The notes: generated by a model from the sequence alone, not told the origin. 64,000 nucleotides of DNA from Pseudomonas paralactis (GCF_001439735.1 NZ_JYLN01000002.1:496001-560000); one strand, 5' to 3'. Shown: positions 1 to 10,662, counted from the stretch's first letter. Numbers and translations are program-made.

Positions 1-1
1 C

Positions 2-103
2 ACGATGCGCGTCAAGACGTACCTGGCCCCCATCCAATCGCTGGATCTGCGCGACGTCGTGCGTATCAATGGGTCCGGCACCCTCGAAATCATTTACTTG
101 TAG
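2..103 (+). CDS. DUF1120-type fimbrial/surface protein, C-terminal end only
   Basis: An open frame enters the window from the left and stops with TAG at 101-103. Its last residues (…GSGTLEIIYL) closely resemble the end of the next gene (…GSATLEVVYL), so this is most likely a paralogous DUF1120 protein. Such proteins are secreted, fimbrial-subunit-like beta proteins, usually encoded in tandem in Pseudomonas beside a chaperone and usher. Only about 33 residues are visible, so the assignment rests on the shared C-terminus and the 11-bp gap to the next gene. Confidence 0.6.
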   Translation, partial: TMRVKTYLAPIQSLDLRDVVRINGSGTLEIIYL

Positions 104-114
104 GAGTGCGTACC

Positions 115-759
115 ATGAAAATTCCTGCCCTTTGCAGCCTGCTGTTATTGACCAGCACTCAGGCGGCGCTGGCGGCCTCGACGGTGGACCTCAGCGTCCA
201 GGGGTTGGTCACGCCCGCCGCGTGCCTGCCGCAACTGTCAAACGGCGGCCTGATTGACTACGGCAAAATATCTCAACAAGACTTGAACCTGGAAACCCGC
301 ACCCGTCTTCCCGCCAAGACCCTGTTCTTCGGCATGGCGTGTACCGGCCCGGTACGTTATGCCCTGCGCATGCAAGACAACCGCAGCGACTCGACCCTGG
401 TCGAAAGCGAGATTTACTACGGGCTGGGATTCGACAGCAACGGCACGCCCCTGGGCGTCTACTCCATGACCTTCGATCCTCGGCAGACCCAGGCCAGCAA
501 CAACGGGCAACTCTACGGCACCGAATCCACCACCGGGGGCCTGGCATGGCGCACGTCCAACCTCAACCCCATCGACATCGGTTCCCGCAGCTACCTGGGC
601 TTTACGTCGATCGAGGGCAGCGTCAGCGGCCCCACCGCCATTGGCATAATAGGCAGCCACGTCACGGTGCAGACCGTGATCAATGCTCGCAAGAATCTGG
701 ACTTGAGCACGCAAACCCCGATTGACGGCTCGGCCACCCTGGAGGTGGTTTATCTCTAG
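115..759 (+). CDS. DUF1120 domain-containing secreted protein
   Basis: A 214-residue protein with a clear Sec signal peptide (MKIPALCSLLLLTSTQAALA) followed by a beta-rich body that begins STVDLSVQGLVTPAACLP, the typical start of DUF1120 fimbrial-like proteins of Pseudomonas. Two cysteines (in AACLP and MACTG) could form the usual fimbrial disulfide. I start at ATG 115 rather than the upstream GTG 106, because GGAG at 103-106 is spaced correctly and the signal peptide then begins with MK. It lies 11 bp after the preceding paralogue, which suggests one operon. It converges with the MFS gene and overlaps its stop codon by 4 bp. The role is inferred as a surface or pilus-like subunit; the partner chaperone and usher would lie outside the window. 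Confidence 0.8.
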   Translation: MKIPALCSLLLLTSTQAALAASTVDLSVQGLVTPAACLPQLSNGGLIDYGKISQQDLNLETRTRLPAKTLFFGMACTGPVRYALRMQDNRSDSTLVESEIYYGLGFDSNGTPLGVYSMTFDPRQTQASNNGQLYGTESTTGGLAWRTSNLNPIDIGSRSYLGFTSIEGSVSGPTAIGIIGSHVTVQTVINARKNLDLSTQTPIDGSATLEVVYL

Positions 760-2021
760 ACCCTCTCGCAGGTGACGCACACGTAGCGCGCACGTCCGGC
801 GCCCAGGCCCGCCACGATGGCGCCGAGGCCGATCACTGCGAAGATCCAGCCGATGGCCGTCCAGCCGCCGGTCCAGTCATGCACCACGCCCACAGCGAAA
901 GGGCCAAGGGACGCCAGGGTATAACCGACCCCCTGGGCCATGCTCGACAGGTTGGCGGCTACGTGAGCGTCACGCGAGCGCAGCACAATCAAGGTCAGCG
1001 CCAGGCTGAAAGTACCGCCCTGCCCCAGGCCGAGCAGAATCGCCCAACCCCACAAACCGTCCAGCGGCGCATACAGGCAACCGAACAGGCCGCAGAGGGT
1101 CAGCAGCATCACCACCACAATCGCCAGGCGCTGGTCCTTGCCACGGGTGGCCAGCCATGGCGCGGCCAGGGAACTGAACAATTGCACAATGATCGAGCCG
1201 GACAACGCCAGTCCCGCCTCCGTGGCACTCAGGCCACGGCCGATCAGAATCGACGGCAACCAGCCGAATACGATGTAGGCCAGGGATGATTGCAGGCCCA
1301 TGTATAAGGTCACTTGCCAGGCCAGCGGGTCACGCAGTAGCCCCTTCACGCGGTAGGCGACGCGATGGGCGCCGTGCTTCTGCCCGACTTGCGGCAACCA
1401 GAACAACGCCGCCAACAGCGCTGGCAGAATCCAGAACCCCAGGCCAAGGGGCCAACTGTCGCCGAAGTAATGACTCAAGGGTACCGTGGCCCCTGCCGCC
1501 AATGCGGCGCCCAGGCACAGGGCCATGGTGTAGACGCCGGTCATGGCGCCCGCACGTGCGGCGAAGTCGCGCTTGACGATACCCGGCAGCAATACGCCGA
1601 TGATGCCAATGCTGGCGCCGGCAATCAGGCTGCCGGCAAACAGGCCCACTTCCCCGAATGAACTGCGCAGGATGATCCCGCCAGCCAGCGTCAGCAAGAC
1701 GCCGAACACCACCCGCTCAGCCCCAAAGCGTCGGGCCAGGATCGGCGCAGTGGGCGCGAACAGGCCCAGGCACAACACCGGCAGGGTAGTCAGTAAACCG
1801 GCTTGCGCGGCCGACAGGCCCAGGCTGCTGGAGACATCAGCCAACAGCGGCGACAGGCTCGACAAGGCCGGGCGCAAGTTGAGCGCCACCAGGATCAGGC
1901 CCAGCAGCAGCAACCAGGGCCGGCTCACCAGCGGGTGGCTATCTTGCACCACGTCGTCATCGGCCTCGGCGTCAATCAACAACTCTTCAAGTTCGGGTGT
2001 GTGTTGGGTTTCAGGGTTCAT
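756..2021 (-). CDS. CynX/NimT-family MFS transporter
   Basis: A 421-residue protein with about 12 hydrophobic segments. It begins with an acidic cytoplasmic tail of about 35 residues and then the conserved first helix (LLLLGLILVALNLRPALSSLSPLL). The NLRP motif in helix 1 and the overall pattern are characteristic of the cyanate permease (CynX)/2-nitroimidazole transporter (NimT) branch of the major facilitator superfamily in the inner membrane. The substrate cannot be read from sequence. The gene overlaps the upstream GntR regulator by 11 bp, so the two are co-transcribed and the regulator probably controls it. The last codons overlap the convergent DUF1120 gene. Confidence 0.85.
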   Translation of the reverse strand: MNPETQHTPELEELLIDAEADDDVVQDSHPLVSRPWLLLLGLILVALNLRPALSSLSPLLADVSSSLGLSAAQAGLLTTLPVLCLGLFAPTAPILARRFGAERVVFGVLLTLAGGIILRSSFGEVGLFAGSLIAGASIGIIGVLLPGIVKRDFAARAGAMTGVYTMALCLGAALAAGATVPLSHYFGDSWPLGLGFWILPALLAALFWLPQVGQKHGAHRVAYRVKGLLRDPLAWQVTLYMGLQSSLAYIVFGWLPSILIGRGLSATEAGLALSGSIIVQLFSSLAAPWLATRGKDQRLAIVVVMLLTLCGLFGCLYAPLDGLWGWAILLGLGQGGTFSLALTLIVLRSRDAHVAANLSSMAQGVGYTLASLGPFAVGVVHDWTGGWTAIGWIFAVIGLGAIVAGLGAGRARYVCVTCERV

Positions 2022-2691
2022 TGATCAACTGCCGGCAGAGGGATTTGGCACGTTCGGGGTCTTGCTGCTCCACGGCGTCAAGCAGGGCAATGTGCAAGTC
2101 GAACACGGCCTGGCGACGCGGTGAAAGGTTCAGGGTCTGGCGCAACTGCGCGCCGACGATGGCGGAGAAATACTGATACAGCTCGCTCAAGGCCGGGTTG
2201 TGTGCGGCATCCACCAAACGTTGGTGAAACGCCAGGTCGGCGCTGATATAGGCCTCGAGGTCGCCCTGATACAGCGCGGCGCTGGCATCCAGCGCAGTGC
2301 GCAATGCTCGCAGGTCACTTGCAGTGCGGCGTTGTGCAGCGAGGCCGATGGCTTCCACTTCCAGAATTTGCCGCGTCTCCTGCGCCTGCCCCAGGGTGCA
2401 ATGGGACAACGCACGCATCGTGCCCAACGGGTCGGTCATCGAGCGCAGATAACTGCCGTCGCCCTGGCGGATTTCGATCAACCCGGAGAATGCCAACACA
2501 CGCATGGCTTCGCGCACGGTGTTACGGCTGATCCCCAGCTCGGCGCACAGTTCGGGCTCGGTGGGCAGGCGTTCGCCAACGGCCCACACACCCTGCGCAA
2601 TGCGCAAACGCAGTTGTTCCAGCGCCTGGTCAACCAGCGAGCGTTTGATCAGCGGGGCGATGTCTGTCATGGGTTTAACGCTTTCGTCCAA
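2011..2691 (-). CDS. FadR/GntR-family transcriptional regulator
   Basis: A 226-residue regulator. Residues about 15-80 form a GntR winged helix-turn-helix (LPTEPELCAELGISRNTVREAMR, then a wing around IRQGDGSYL). The rest is an all-helical FCD ligand-binding domain with Asp and His residues that usually bind a metal. The start used is ATG 2691; an internal ATG at 2670 (MTDIAPL) is a plausible alternative and would remove seven residues. It overlaps the MFS gene downstream, so the pair probably forms a self-contained regulator/exporter unit. It is divergent from mqsRA, sharing a 138-bp intergenic region. Confidence 0.88.
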   Translation of the reverse strand: MDESVKPMTDIAPLIKRSLVDQALEQLRLRIAQGVWAVGERLPTEPELCAELGISRNTVREAMRVLAFSGLIEIRQGDGSYLRSMTDPLGTMRALSHCTLGQAQETRQILEVEAIGLAAQRRTASDLRALRTALDASAALYQGDLEAYISADLAFHQRLVDAAHNPALSELYQYFSAIVGAQLRQTLNLSPRRQAVFDLHIALLDAVEQQDPERAKSLCRQLINEP

Positions 2692-2790
2692 TCATGGGAT
2701 GAATTTTCCTACAGCCTATTGGGAGTCGCCTACAAAGGCAACGCACTAGGGTTTTTAGGCAGGGAAAGGAGCAGTATTTTCGATTGGTAA

Positions 2791-2811
2791 AATTACCCTC
2801 AGAGGGTAATT
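2791..2811. promoter_or_regulatory. Palindromic operator of mqsRA
   Basis: A perfect inverted repeat with arms AATTACCCTC and GAGGGTAATT around a single A, ending 18 bp before mqsR. Its core, ACCCT-N3-AGGGT, has the same layout as the E. coli MqsA operator AACCT-N3-AGGTT. By analogy the MqsA C-terminal HTH dimer should bind here and repress the operon. Confidence 0.75.
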
Positions 2812-2829
2812 ATTGGACTCAGGTGTCTT

Positions 2830-3141
2830 ATGGAAAAGTACACACCTCATTACGATTTAGCCCTGATCAAGGCGCAAGTCATCCGGCTGGGCCACAGAGC
2901 CTTTACTGCAACCGCGCGGGAGAGCGCTCGACAACTTGAATTGAGCATCGGCCAGATGCGGTTGGCGGTTTGCGCCCTTGAAACGCGAATGTTGTACAAA
3001 TCGATGACAACCTATGCAGATCACCGGATATGGCAGGACGTCTATCTGATCAAAATGTACGGTATGGAGATTTACATCAAGGTGACTCACCGCCCAGGCG
3101 GCGAAGCTCCCGTAATCTCCTTCAAGGAGAAAACCTTATGA
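2830..3141 (+). CDS. mqsR: MqsR-family mRNA interferase toxin
   Basis: A 103-residue type II toxin of the MqsR (RelE-fold) family, which in E. coli cleaves mRNA at GCU/GCA. The residues known to matter in E. coli MqsR are all recognisable: the Lys and Tyr of LYKSMTTYADH, the Gln of IWQDVY, the Tyr of EIYIKVT, and the Lys of the C-terminal SFKEK. Length is close to the usual 98. The toxin is encoded first and the antitoxin second, the unusual order typical of mqsRA. The stop overlaps the mqsA start (ATGA), giving translational coupling. An operator palindrome sits just upstream. Confidence 0.93.
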   Translation: MEKYTPHYDLALIKAQVIRLGHRAFTATARESARQLELSIGQMRLAVCALETRMLYKSMTTYADHRIWQDVYLIKMYGMEIYIKVTHRPGGEAPVISFKEKTL

Positions 3142-3626
3142 AAACCCAACAATGCGTGAATTGCGGAACCCATGATGGAATGCAGTATTTCGCAGGTCGC
3201 ACCTTCACCATCAACACACGCGGCATGATGCGCGACATTCCAAACATCGCGGGCTGGGAATGCCAGGTTTGTAAGGAAATCGAATTCGATCATGACGATG
3301 ACAGCGCAGAGCGTTATTCCGACGCCAGTGACCGATTATTGATGGATGGCAAAAAAATCATCGCGGCTGAAATGAAGCGAATCCGTCGCAAACTGCACCT
3401 CACTCAGAAGGAGGCAGTGAAGCTGTTGACTGTGCGCGGGCAAAACTCGTTTTCTCGCTACGAAAGGGCTGAGGTTTTCCCTCCTGAACCATTGTTTACA
3501 CTTATGCGCCTACTGGATAAGCATCCGCATCTGCTGGCCGAGATCGAGGCGCTCAATGTCGGCGAAGACCTCAATCGCCTGCTCATTGCAAAAGATCAGC
3601 AACAACGTGCGGCCCAAGCCTCCTGA
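3138..3626 (+). CDS. mqsA: MqsA-family antitoxin / autorepressor
   Basis: A 162-residue antitoxin. The N-terminal half has a CxxC pair near the start (CVNCG) and a second CxxC (CQVC), together forming the zinc site of MqsA that binds MqsR. The C-terminal half is an Xre-type HTH with the MqsA signature LTQKEA…NSFSRYERAE…LLRLLDKHP-like segment, used for operator binding. It starts at ATG 3138, overlapping the mqsR stop by 4 bp. It is longer than E. coli MqsA (131), with extra residues between the two domains and a C-terminal tail. It is followed by a REP-type double hairpin that separates it from the convergent aap operon. Confidence 0.92.
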   Translation: MKTQQCVNCGTHDGMQYFAGRTFTINTRGMMRDIPNIAGWECQVCKEIEFDHDDDSAERYSDASDRLLMDGKKIIAAEMKRIRRKLHLTQKEAVKLLTVRGQNSFSRYERAEVFPPEPLFTLMRLLDKHPHLLAEIEALNVGEDLNRLLIAKDQQQRAAQAS

Positions 3627-3635
3627 ACCATGCCG

Positions 3636-3735
3636 TGTAGGAGCGAGCTTGCTCGCGAAAAACGTGAACGAGAACGCGTGTTTCCTGATTGAACGCGGCG
3701 CCTGTGAGTTTCTCGCGAGCAAGCTCGCTCCTACA
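3636..3735. repeat. REP double hairpin (class B, TGTAGGAGCGAG family)
   Basis: Two inverted arms, TGTAGGAGCGAGCTTGCTCG… and its reverse complement ending GCTCGCTCCTACA, enclose a spacer of about 50 bp. The unit is REPIN-like and lies between the convergent mqsA and aapP genes, where it may act as a bidirectional transcript end. Closely similar units occur at 55803 and 63550. Confidence 0.9.
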
Positions 3736-3785
3736 AAAAGCCTTAACTGAACGGTATCAGGCCATGTTTGTTTTTTAACCTTCCA

Positions 3786-4550
3786 TCAATGCAGTATCTG
3801 GCTCAAGAACAACTTGGTCCGCTCATTCTGCGGGTTATCAAAGAAGTCATTCGGCGCCGCCTGCTCGACGATCTCGCCCTTATCCATGAAGATCACGCGG
3901 TTGGCCACGGTGCGCGCAAAGCCCATTTCGTGGGTCACGCACAACATGGTCATGCCGTCTTCGGCCAGGCCGATCATGGTGTCCAATACCTCTTTGACCA
4001 TCTCCGGGTCCAGCGCCGACGTCGGCTCATCGAACAGCATGATTTTGGGTTTCATGCACAGCGCACGGGCAATCGCCACACGCTGTTGCTGGCCACCTGA
4101 AAGCTGCCCGGGAAACTTGTGGGCCTGCTCCGGAATGCGCACGCGCTCCAGGTAGTGCATGGCGATTTCCTCGGCCTTGCGCTTGGGCATCTTGCGCACC
4201 CACATCGGCGCCAGCGTGCAGTTTTGCAGGATGGTCAGGTGTGGGAACAGATTGAAGTGCTGGAACACCATACCGACTTCACGACGGATCGCTTCGATTT
4301 GCTTGAGGTCGTTGGTCAGCTCCACGCCATCGACCACGATGCGGCCTTGCTGGTGCTCTTCCAGGCGGTTTAGGCAGCGGATGGTGGTGGATTTGCCCGA
4401 ACCCGATGGCCCGCACAGCACGATGCGCTCCCCCTGCTTGACGTTGAGGTTGATGTCTTTCAACACGTGGAACTGCCCGTACCACTTGTTGACGCCCTGC
4501 ATCTGAATAATGCCTTCAGGGCTCACAGGCTGTTTGATTGCTTCGCTCAT
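3786..4550 (-). CDS. aapP: General L-amino-acid ABC transporter, ATP-binding protein
   Basis: A 254-residue ABC ATPase of the polar amino-acid class. Walker A is GPSGSGKST (residues 47-55), the signature motif LSGGQQQR is at 150-157, Walker B IMLFDEP is at about 170-176, and the H-loop lies in LCVTHE. The start is placed at ATG 4550 ([10 protein letters not shown]), preceded by an AGGAG box; the open frame extends further upstream but into the permease gene. Last gene of the aapJQMP operon, 10 bp after aapM. Together these form a broad-specificity L-amino-acid importer. Confidence 0.93.
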   Translation of the reverse strand: MSEAIKQPVSPEGIIQMQGVNKWYGQFHVLKDINLNVKQGERIVLCGPSGSGKSTTIRCLNRLEEHQQGRIVVDGVELTNDLKQIEAIRREVGMVFQHFNLFPHLTILQNCTLAPMWVRKMPKRKAEEIAMHYLERVRIPEQAHKFPGQLSGGQQQRVAIARALCMKPKIMLFDEPTSALDPEMVKEVLDTMIGLAEDGMTMLCVTHEMGFARTVANRVIFMDKGEIVEQAAPNDFFDNPQNERTKLFLSQILH

Positions 4551-4560
4551 CAAAAAACTC

Positions 4561-5658
4561 CTAACGCTTGTGGCCAGTGTCGAGCTTGCGTTCCAGATGC
4601 ATGGAATAGCGCGACATACCAAAACAGAAAATCCAGAACACCAGGGCGGCGAACACGTAGCCTTCGGTGGCCATGCCCAGCCATTTGGGGTCGGCGGCGG
4701 CTTGCTTGACGCTGTTGAGCAAGTCGAACAGGCCGATGATGATCACAAGGCTGGTGTCCTTGAACAGGGCAATGAAGGTGTTGACGATCCCAGGGATCAC
4801 CATCTTCAAGGCTTGCGGCAAGATCACCAGGCCCATGCTGCGCCAGTAGCCCAGACCCATCGCCGCAGCGGCTTCATATTGGCCCTTGGGAATCGCCTGC
4901 AAACCACCGCGCACCACTTCGGCCACATAGGCCGACTGGAACAGGATCACACCGATCAACGCCCGCAGCAGCTTGTCGAAGTTCATGCCTTCGGGCAGGA
5001 ACAGCGGCAGCATCACCGACGACATGAACAGCACCGTGATCAACGGCACGCCGCGCCAGAACTCGATGAAGGTCACGCAGACCACCCGAATGGCCGGCAT
5101 GTTCGAACGCCGCCCCAGCGCCAGCACAATGCCCAGCGGCAAGGCGCCGGCGATGCCCACGGTGGCGATCACCAGGGTCAGCATCAGGCCGCCCCATTGG
5201 CTGGTCGCCACGTTGCTCAGCCCGAACACACCGCCGTGCAGCAAGCAGTAGGCGATGATCGGGTACAGCACCAGAAAGCCCAGGCCGTGAATCGCCTTGC
5301 GTGGGAAACGCGAGATGAACAACGGCGCCACGCCGACGATGGCCAGCCAGACCGTCATGTCTACGCGCCAGCGCAGGTCGACCGGGTAATAGCCATACAT
5401 GAACTGCCCGAAGCGCTGTTGGATAAACACCCAGCAGGCGCCCTCTTTGGTGCAATCGGCGCGGGTGGTGCCCACCCAGTTGGCATCGAGGATGGCCCAG
5501 TGCAGGATCGGTGGCACCACCAGGTACACCAGGTAGATCGCCAGCAAGGTCAGCAGTGTATTGAGCCAGCTCGAGAACAAGTTGGCGCGCATCCAGGCCA
5601 CCGGCCCGAAGACTTTGCTCGGCGGTGGCATGTCAGGTTTGAACGTATGCGTAGTCAT
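4561..5658 (-). CDS. aapM: General L-amino-acid ABC transporter, permease AapM
   Basis: A 365-residue inner-membrane permease of the HisM/AapM type. It has an N-terminal extension with extra hydrophobic helices and a large periplasmic loop ([26 protein letters not shown] region). The C-terminal permease core carries the EAA loop ([26 protein letters not shown]) that contacts the ATPase. The long N-terminal part separates AapM from shorter glutamine/histidine permeases. It is 10 bp from both neighbours in the operon, consistent with one transcript. Confidence 0.92.
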   Translation of the reverse strand: MTTHTFKPDMPPPSKVFGPVAWMRANLFSSWLNTLLTLLAIYLVYLVVPPILHWAILDANWVGTTRADCTKEGACWVFIQQRFGQFMYGYYPVDLRWRVDMTVWLAIVGVAPLFISRFPRKAIHGLGFLVLYPIIAYCLLHGGVFGLSNVATSQWGGLMLTLVIATVGIAGALPLGIVLALGRRSNMPAIRVVCVTFIEFWRGVPLITVLFMSSVMLPLFLPEGMNFDKLLRALIGVILFQSAYVAEVVRGGLQAIPKGQYEAAAAMGLGYWRSMGLVILPQALKMVIPGIVNTFIALFKDTSLVIIIGLFDLLNSVKQAAADPKWLGMATEGYVFAALVFWIFCFGMSRYSMHLERKLDTGHKR

Positions 5659-5668
5659 GGGGGTGTCC

Positions 5669-6850
5669 TCACCGCTCGATCAGCGCAATGCGCTTGTTGT
5701 ACCAGTTCATCAGCAGGGAAATGCTGATGCTGATCGCCAGGTACACGCTCATGGTGATGGCAATGACTTCAATGGCCTGGCCGGTCTGGTTGAGCACCGT
5801 GCCGGCAAACAGCGAAACCATTTCCGGATAACCGATACCGGCGGCCAACGACGAGTTTTTCGCCAGGTTCAGGTATTGGCTGGTCAGCGGCGGAATGATC
5901 ACGCGCAACGCTTGCGGGATGATCACCTTGCGCAGCGTCGGCCCCGGGCGCAGGCCCAGTGAACGTGCCGCTTCGGTCTGGCCATGGCTGACGGACTTGA
6001 TGCCCGAGCGCACGATCTCGGCAATGAACGCCGCCGTGTACACGGTCAACGCCAGGGTCAACGCCAACAGCTCAGGGATCAGTACCCAGCCACCCACAAA
6101 GTTGAAGCCCGCAAGCTTGGGCATTTCCCAATGCAGCGGTGCGCCGACGATCAACACACACAGGGCCGGGATCACGATGAGTAGCGCCAGGCCCGCCCAG
6201 AATTTATGAAACGGTACGCCGGTCGCTTCAAAGCGCTTGTTGGCCCAGCGGGCCATCAATACAACCGCAACAATCGCTACCACAATGCTGGTCACGAACG
6301 GCCAGAACCCATCGGCCGCCAGTGCCGCCGGCATATTCAGGCCACGGCTGCTGACGAAGAACATGTCACCGAAGTTATGGCTGTTGCGCGGCCCTGGCAT
6401 GGTCAGGAACACCGCGAAGTACCAGAACAGGATTTGCAGCAGCGGTGGAATGTTGCGGAACACCTCCACATACACCGTCGCCAGCTTGTTGATCATCCAG
6501 TTGGGCGACAAGCGCGCCACGCCGATGATGAAGCCCAGCAGTGTTGCCAGCACCACACCGATGACGGTCACCAGCAAAGTGTTGAGCAGGCCGATGACAA
6601 ACACCCGGGCATAGCTGTCCGATTCGGTGTAGTCGATCAAATGCTGCGCGATGCCAAAGCCGGCACTGCGCTCAAGAAAGTCGAAACCGGAAGTAATGCC
6701 CCGGTGTTGCAGGTTGGTCTGGGTGTTGTGAAACAGGTACCAGCCCAGCGAGACCACCGCCACAATGGTGATGATCTGGAAGAGCCACGCGCGCACTTTG
6801 GGATCGCTGAAGCTGAGCTTCTGCTTGGGTGCGCCGATTAGATTTTGCAT
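5669..6850 (-). CDS. aapQ: General L-amino-acid ABC transporter, permease AapQ
   Basis: A 393-residue permease paired with AapM. After an N-terminal helix (LFQIITIVAVVSLGWYLF) comes a conserved block NLQHRGITSGFDFLERSAGFGIAQHLI, characteristic of AapQ/BztB proteins. The C-terminal permease core has the EAA loop (GQTEAARSLGLRPGPTLRKVIIPQAL). About eight hydrophobic segments are visible. It is the second gene of the operon, 72 bp after aapJ and 10 bp before aapM. Confidence 0.92.
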   Translation of the reverse strand: MQNLIGAPKQKLSFSDPKVRAWLFQIITIVAVVSLGWYLFHNTQTNLQHRGITSGFDFLERSAGFGIAQHLIDYTESDSYARVFVIGLLNTLLVTVIGVVLATLLGFIIGVARLSPNWMINKLATVYVEVFRNIPPLLQILFWYFAVFLTMPGPRNSHNFGDMFFVSSRGLNMPAALAADGFWPFVTSIVVAIVAVVLMARWANKRFEATGVPFHKFWAGLALLIVIPALCVLIVGAPLHWEMPKLAGFNFVGGWVLIPELLALTLALTVYTAAFIAEIVRSGIKSVSHGQTEAARSLGLRPGPTLRKVIIPQALRVIIPPLTSQYLNLAKNSSLAAGIGYPEMVSLFAGTVLNQTGQAIEVIAITMSVYLAISISISLLMNWYNKRIALIER

Positions 6851-6922
6851 GGAATGCCCCGCAAGGAATGGAACAGAACATCACCCGGCGGTTGGCCCAC
6901 CGGGTGATAGAACCATCAGCGA

Positions 6923-7954
6923 TCAGCGCACAGGGGGTGCGTACTGGATACCGCCGTTGTTCCACAGCGCGTTCAGGCCACGGTCGATTTCCAGCGGCGT
7001 GCTCTTGCCCAGGTTGCGCTCGAACATCTCGCCGTAGTTACCCACTTGCTTGACGATCTGTACCACCCAGTCCTTCTTCACTTTCAGGTCTTTGCCGTAT
7101 TCGCCGTCGGCACCGAGCAGACGCGCAACGTCCGGGTTCTTGGTGGCCTTGGCTTCAGCTTCGACGTTCTTGGAGGTCACACCGGCCTCTTCGGCGTTGA
7201 GCATGGCGTAACCCACCCAGCGCACGATGGCAAGCCATTCGTCGTCACCGTTGCGCACGACCGGGCCCAGCGGCTCCTTGGAAATGGTTTCCGGCAGCAC
7301 CACGTAATCTTTCGGCGAAGCCAGCTTGCTGCGCTGGGCAAACAGTTGGGATTTGTCGGAAGTCAGCACGTCGCAACGCCCGGATTCCAGCGACTTGGCG
7401 CTTTCATCGGAAGTGTCGAAGGTGATCGGAGTGTATTTGAGGTTGTTGGCGCGGAAGTAGTCGGAGACGTTCAGCTCGGTGGTGGTACCGGCCTGGATGC
7501 AGATGGTGGCACCGTCCAGCTCCTTGGCACTTTTCACGCCCAGCTTGTTGTTAACCAGAAAGCCGATACCGTCATAGTAGGTGATGAAGCCCGGGAATTT
7601 CAGGCCCATGCCCGCATCGCGGGAACTGGTCATGGTGGTGTTGCGCGACAGGATGTCGACTTCGCCCGATTGCAGCGCGGTGAAACGCTCCTTGGCATTC
7701 AACTGGCTGAACTTGACCTTGGTGGCGTCACCAAAAACCGCAGCGGCTACGGCGCGGCAATAGTCAGCGTCGATCCCGAGGATCTTGCCGCTGGCATCCG
7801 GCACCGAGAAACCCGGCAAGCCGTCACTCACGCCACATTGCACAAAGCCTTTTTTCTGCACGGCATCCAGGGTGGCGCCCGCCTGGGCGAAACCACTGAC
7901 ACCCAGTACAGCCGCCGCGGTGACGATGGCCAGGGTGGACTTCAATACCTTCAT
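6923..7954 (-). CDS. aapJ: General L-amino-acid ABC transporter, periplasmic binding protein
   Basis: A 343-residue solute-binding protein. A cleavable signal peptide (MKVLKSTLAIVTAAAVLGVSGFAQA) is followed by the mature start GATLDAVQKKGFVQCGVSDGLPGFS and a PBPb-type fold with the conserved GIDADYCRAVAAAVFGD and TTMTSSRDAG segments. The start ATG 7954 follows a strong GGAGG box; the open frame continues upstream without a signal-peptide-like start. First gene of aapJQMP; it binds amino acids in the periplasm and docks on AapQM. Confidence 0.94.
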   Translation of the reverse strand: MKVLKSTLAIVTAAAVLGVSGFAQAGATLDAVQKKGFVQCGVSDGLPGFSVPDASGKILGIDADYCRAVAAAVFGDATKVKFSQLNAKERFTALQSGEVDILSRNTTMTSSRDAGMGLKFPGFITYYDGIGFLVNNKLGVKSAKELDGATICIQAGTTTELNVSDYFRANNLKYTPITFDTSDESAKSLESGRCDVLTSDKSQLFAQRSKLASPKDYVVLPETISKEPLGPVVRNGDDEWLAIVRWVGYAMLNAEEAGVTSKNVEAEAKATKNPDVARLLGADGEYGKDLKVKKDWVVQIVKQVGNYGEMFERNLGKSTPLEIDRGLNALWNNGGIQYAPPVR

Positions 7955-8957
<1,003 letters not shown>

Positions 8958-9052
8958 AACCCGCGTTTATGTAGCCGTATGACAGACGCACTACGCCGCG
9001 CCCGATTCTTGCATTACACTGGCCGGCGTACATTCCTTAACCAATTAATGAG

Positions 9053-10519
9053 ATGACCGTGCTCAAAGCACTCAAGAAGATGTTCGGCAAAAGCGAGGCT
9101 GAGCCGCTCGCGCCTGTTCCCAGTGCTCTTGCCCCCAAGCCCGGCAGCCGCAATGACGGTCCCCAGCCTGGCCGCACCGCGCCTGGCGCCTCACCGAAAA
9201 AAACCACGGTGGCGCCGCCTGAACAGGTAACGCCGGCCGAGGCCGCCCCAACGCCTGCGGCCAAGCCTCGTCGCGAACGCGCGCCCAAGCCGCCTGTGAC
9301 CCCGTGGAAACTCGAAGACTTCGTCGTCGAACCCCAGGAAGGCAAAACCCGCTTCCACGACTTCAAACTGGCTCCGGAACTGATGCACGCCATCCAGGAC
9401 CTGGGCTTCCCGTACTGCACGCCGATCCAGGCGCAGGTGCTGGGCTTTACTCTGGCGGGCAAAGACGCCATCGGTCGTGCCCAGACCGGCACCGGCAAGA
9501 CCGCCGCGTTCCTGATCTCGATCATCACCCAGCTGCTGCAAACGCCGCCGCCCAAAGAGCGCTACATGGGTGAACCGCGTGCGCTGATCATCGCCCCGAC
9601 CCGCGAGCTGGTGGTGCAGATCGCCAAGGACGCCGCCGACCTGACCAAGTACACCGGCCTCAACGTCATGACGTTCGTCGGTGGCATGGACTTCGACAAG
9701 CAGCTCAAGCACCTTGAAGCCCGTCACTGCGACATCCTCGTCGCCACCCCGGGCCGCCTGCTCGACTTCAACCAGCGCGGCGACGTGCACCTGGACATGG
9801 TCGAAGTGATGGTGCTGGACGAAGCCGACCGGATGCTCGACATGGGCTTTATCCCCCAAGTACGCCAGATCATTCGCCAGACCCCGCCAAAAGCCGAGCG
9901 CCAGACCCTGCTGTTCTCCGCCACCTTCACCGAAGACGTGATGAACCTCGCCAAGCAGTGGACTACCGATCCGTCCATCGTTGAGATCGAGGCGCTGAAC
10001 GTCGCCAGCGAAAACGTCGAGCAACATATCTACGCCGTGGCCGGTGCCGACAAGTACAAGCTGCTCTACAACCTGGTCAACGACAATGGCTGGGAACGCG
10101 TGATGGTCTTTGCCAACCGCAAGGACGAAGTGCGCCGCATCGAAGAACGCCTGGTGCGCGACGGCGTCAATGCCGCGCAGCTATCCGGCGATGTGCCGCA
10201 GCACAAACGCATCAAGACCCTGGAAGGTTTCCGCGAAGGCAAGATCCGCGTGCTGGTAGCCACCGACGTGGCCGGTCGCGGCATTCACATCGACGGCATC
10301 AGCCATGTGATCAACTTCACCCTGCCGGAAGTGCCGGACGACTACGTGCACCGCATCGGCCGTACCGGACGTGCTGGGGCTGCGGGTGTGTCGATCAGCT
10401 TTGCGGGCGAGGATGACTCGTACCAGTTGCCGTCCATCGAGGCGTTGCTGGGGCGCAAGATCAGCTGTGAGACACCGCCGACGCATTTGTTGCGGGCCGT
10501 AGAACGCAAACGCCCTTAA
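9053..10519 (+). CDS. rhlB: DEAD-box ATP-dependent RNA helicase (RhlB type)
   Basis: A 488-residue helicase. Residues 1 to about 80 are a low-complexity Pro/Ala/Lys-rich extension. The core then shows the Q motif ([10 protein letters not shown]), motif I AQTGTGKT, the motif Ia region PTRELVVQ, motif II DEAD (VLDEADRML), motif III SAT (LLFSATFT), motif [15 protein letters not shown] and motif [12 protein letters not shown]. RhlB-type helicases unwind mRNA for the degradosome; Pseudomonas genomes carry several DEAD-box paralogues, so the exact orthology is less sure than the family. Start ATG 9053 is used. It converges with moaE, with a REP element between. Confidence 0.88.
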   Translation: MTVLKALKKMFGKSEAEPLAPVPSALAPKPGSRNDGPQPGRTAPGASPKKTTVAPPEQVTPAEAAPTPAAKPRRERAPKPPVTPWKLEDFVVEPQEGKTRFHDFKLAPELMHAIQDLGFPYCTPIQAQVLGFTLAGKDAIGRAQTGTGKTAAFLISIITQLLQTPPPKERYMGEPRALIIAPTRELVVQIAKDAADLTKYTGLNVMTFVGGMDFDKQLKHLEARHCDILVATPGRLLDFNQRGDVHLDMVEVMVLDEADRMLDMGFIPQVRQIIRQTPPKAERQTLLFSATFTEDVMNLAKQWTTDPSIVEIEALNVASENVEQHIYAVAGADKYKLLYNLVNDNGWERVMVFANRKDEVRRIEERLVRDGVNAAQLSGDVPQHKRIKTLEGFREGKIRVLVATDVAGRGIHIDGISHVINFTLPEVPDDYVHRIGRTGRAGAAGVSISFAGEDDSYQLPSIEALLGRKISCETPPTHLLRAVERKRP

Positions 10520-10554
10520 GCTCAAATGCGGTAAAAAATGCGGGAGCGGGCTTG

Positions 10555-10641
10555 TGTGGGAGCTGGCTTGCCTGCGATGCAGACACCTCGGTTTTTCAGT
10601 CACGCCGAGGTGATGCTATCGCAGGCAAGCCAGCTCCCACA
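10555..10641. repeat. REP double hairpin (class A, GTGGGAGCTGGCTTGCC family)
   Basis: The left arm TGTGGGAGCTGGCTTGCCTG and its reverse complement flank a spacer of about 40 bp. It lies between convergent rhlB and moaE. The same class recurs at 30300, 35283, 42432 and 46050. Confidence 0.9.
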
Positions 10642-10662
10642 TTGGTTTCTGCGTCTGGCTGG

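Noticed and set aside
4510..5727. 405-codon open frame on the plus strand, His/Gln-rich
   Set aside because: It lies antisense to the aapP start region and aapM, has no ribosome binding site and shows the composition of a GC-rich antisense shadow.
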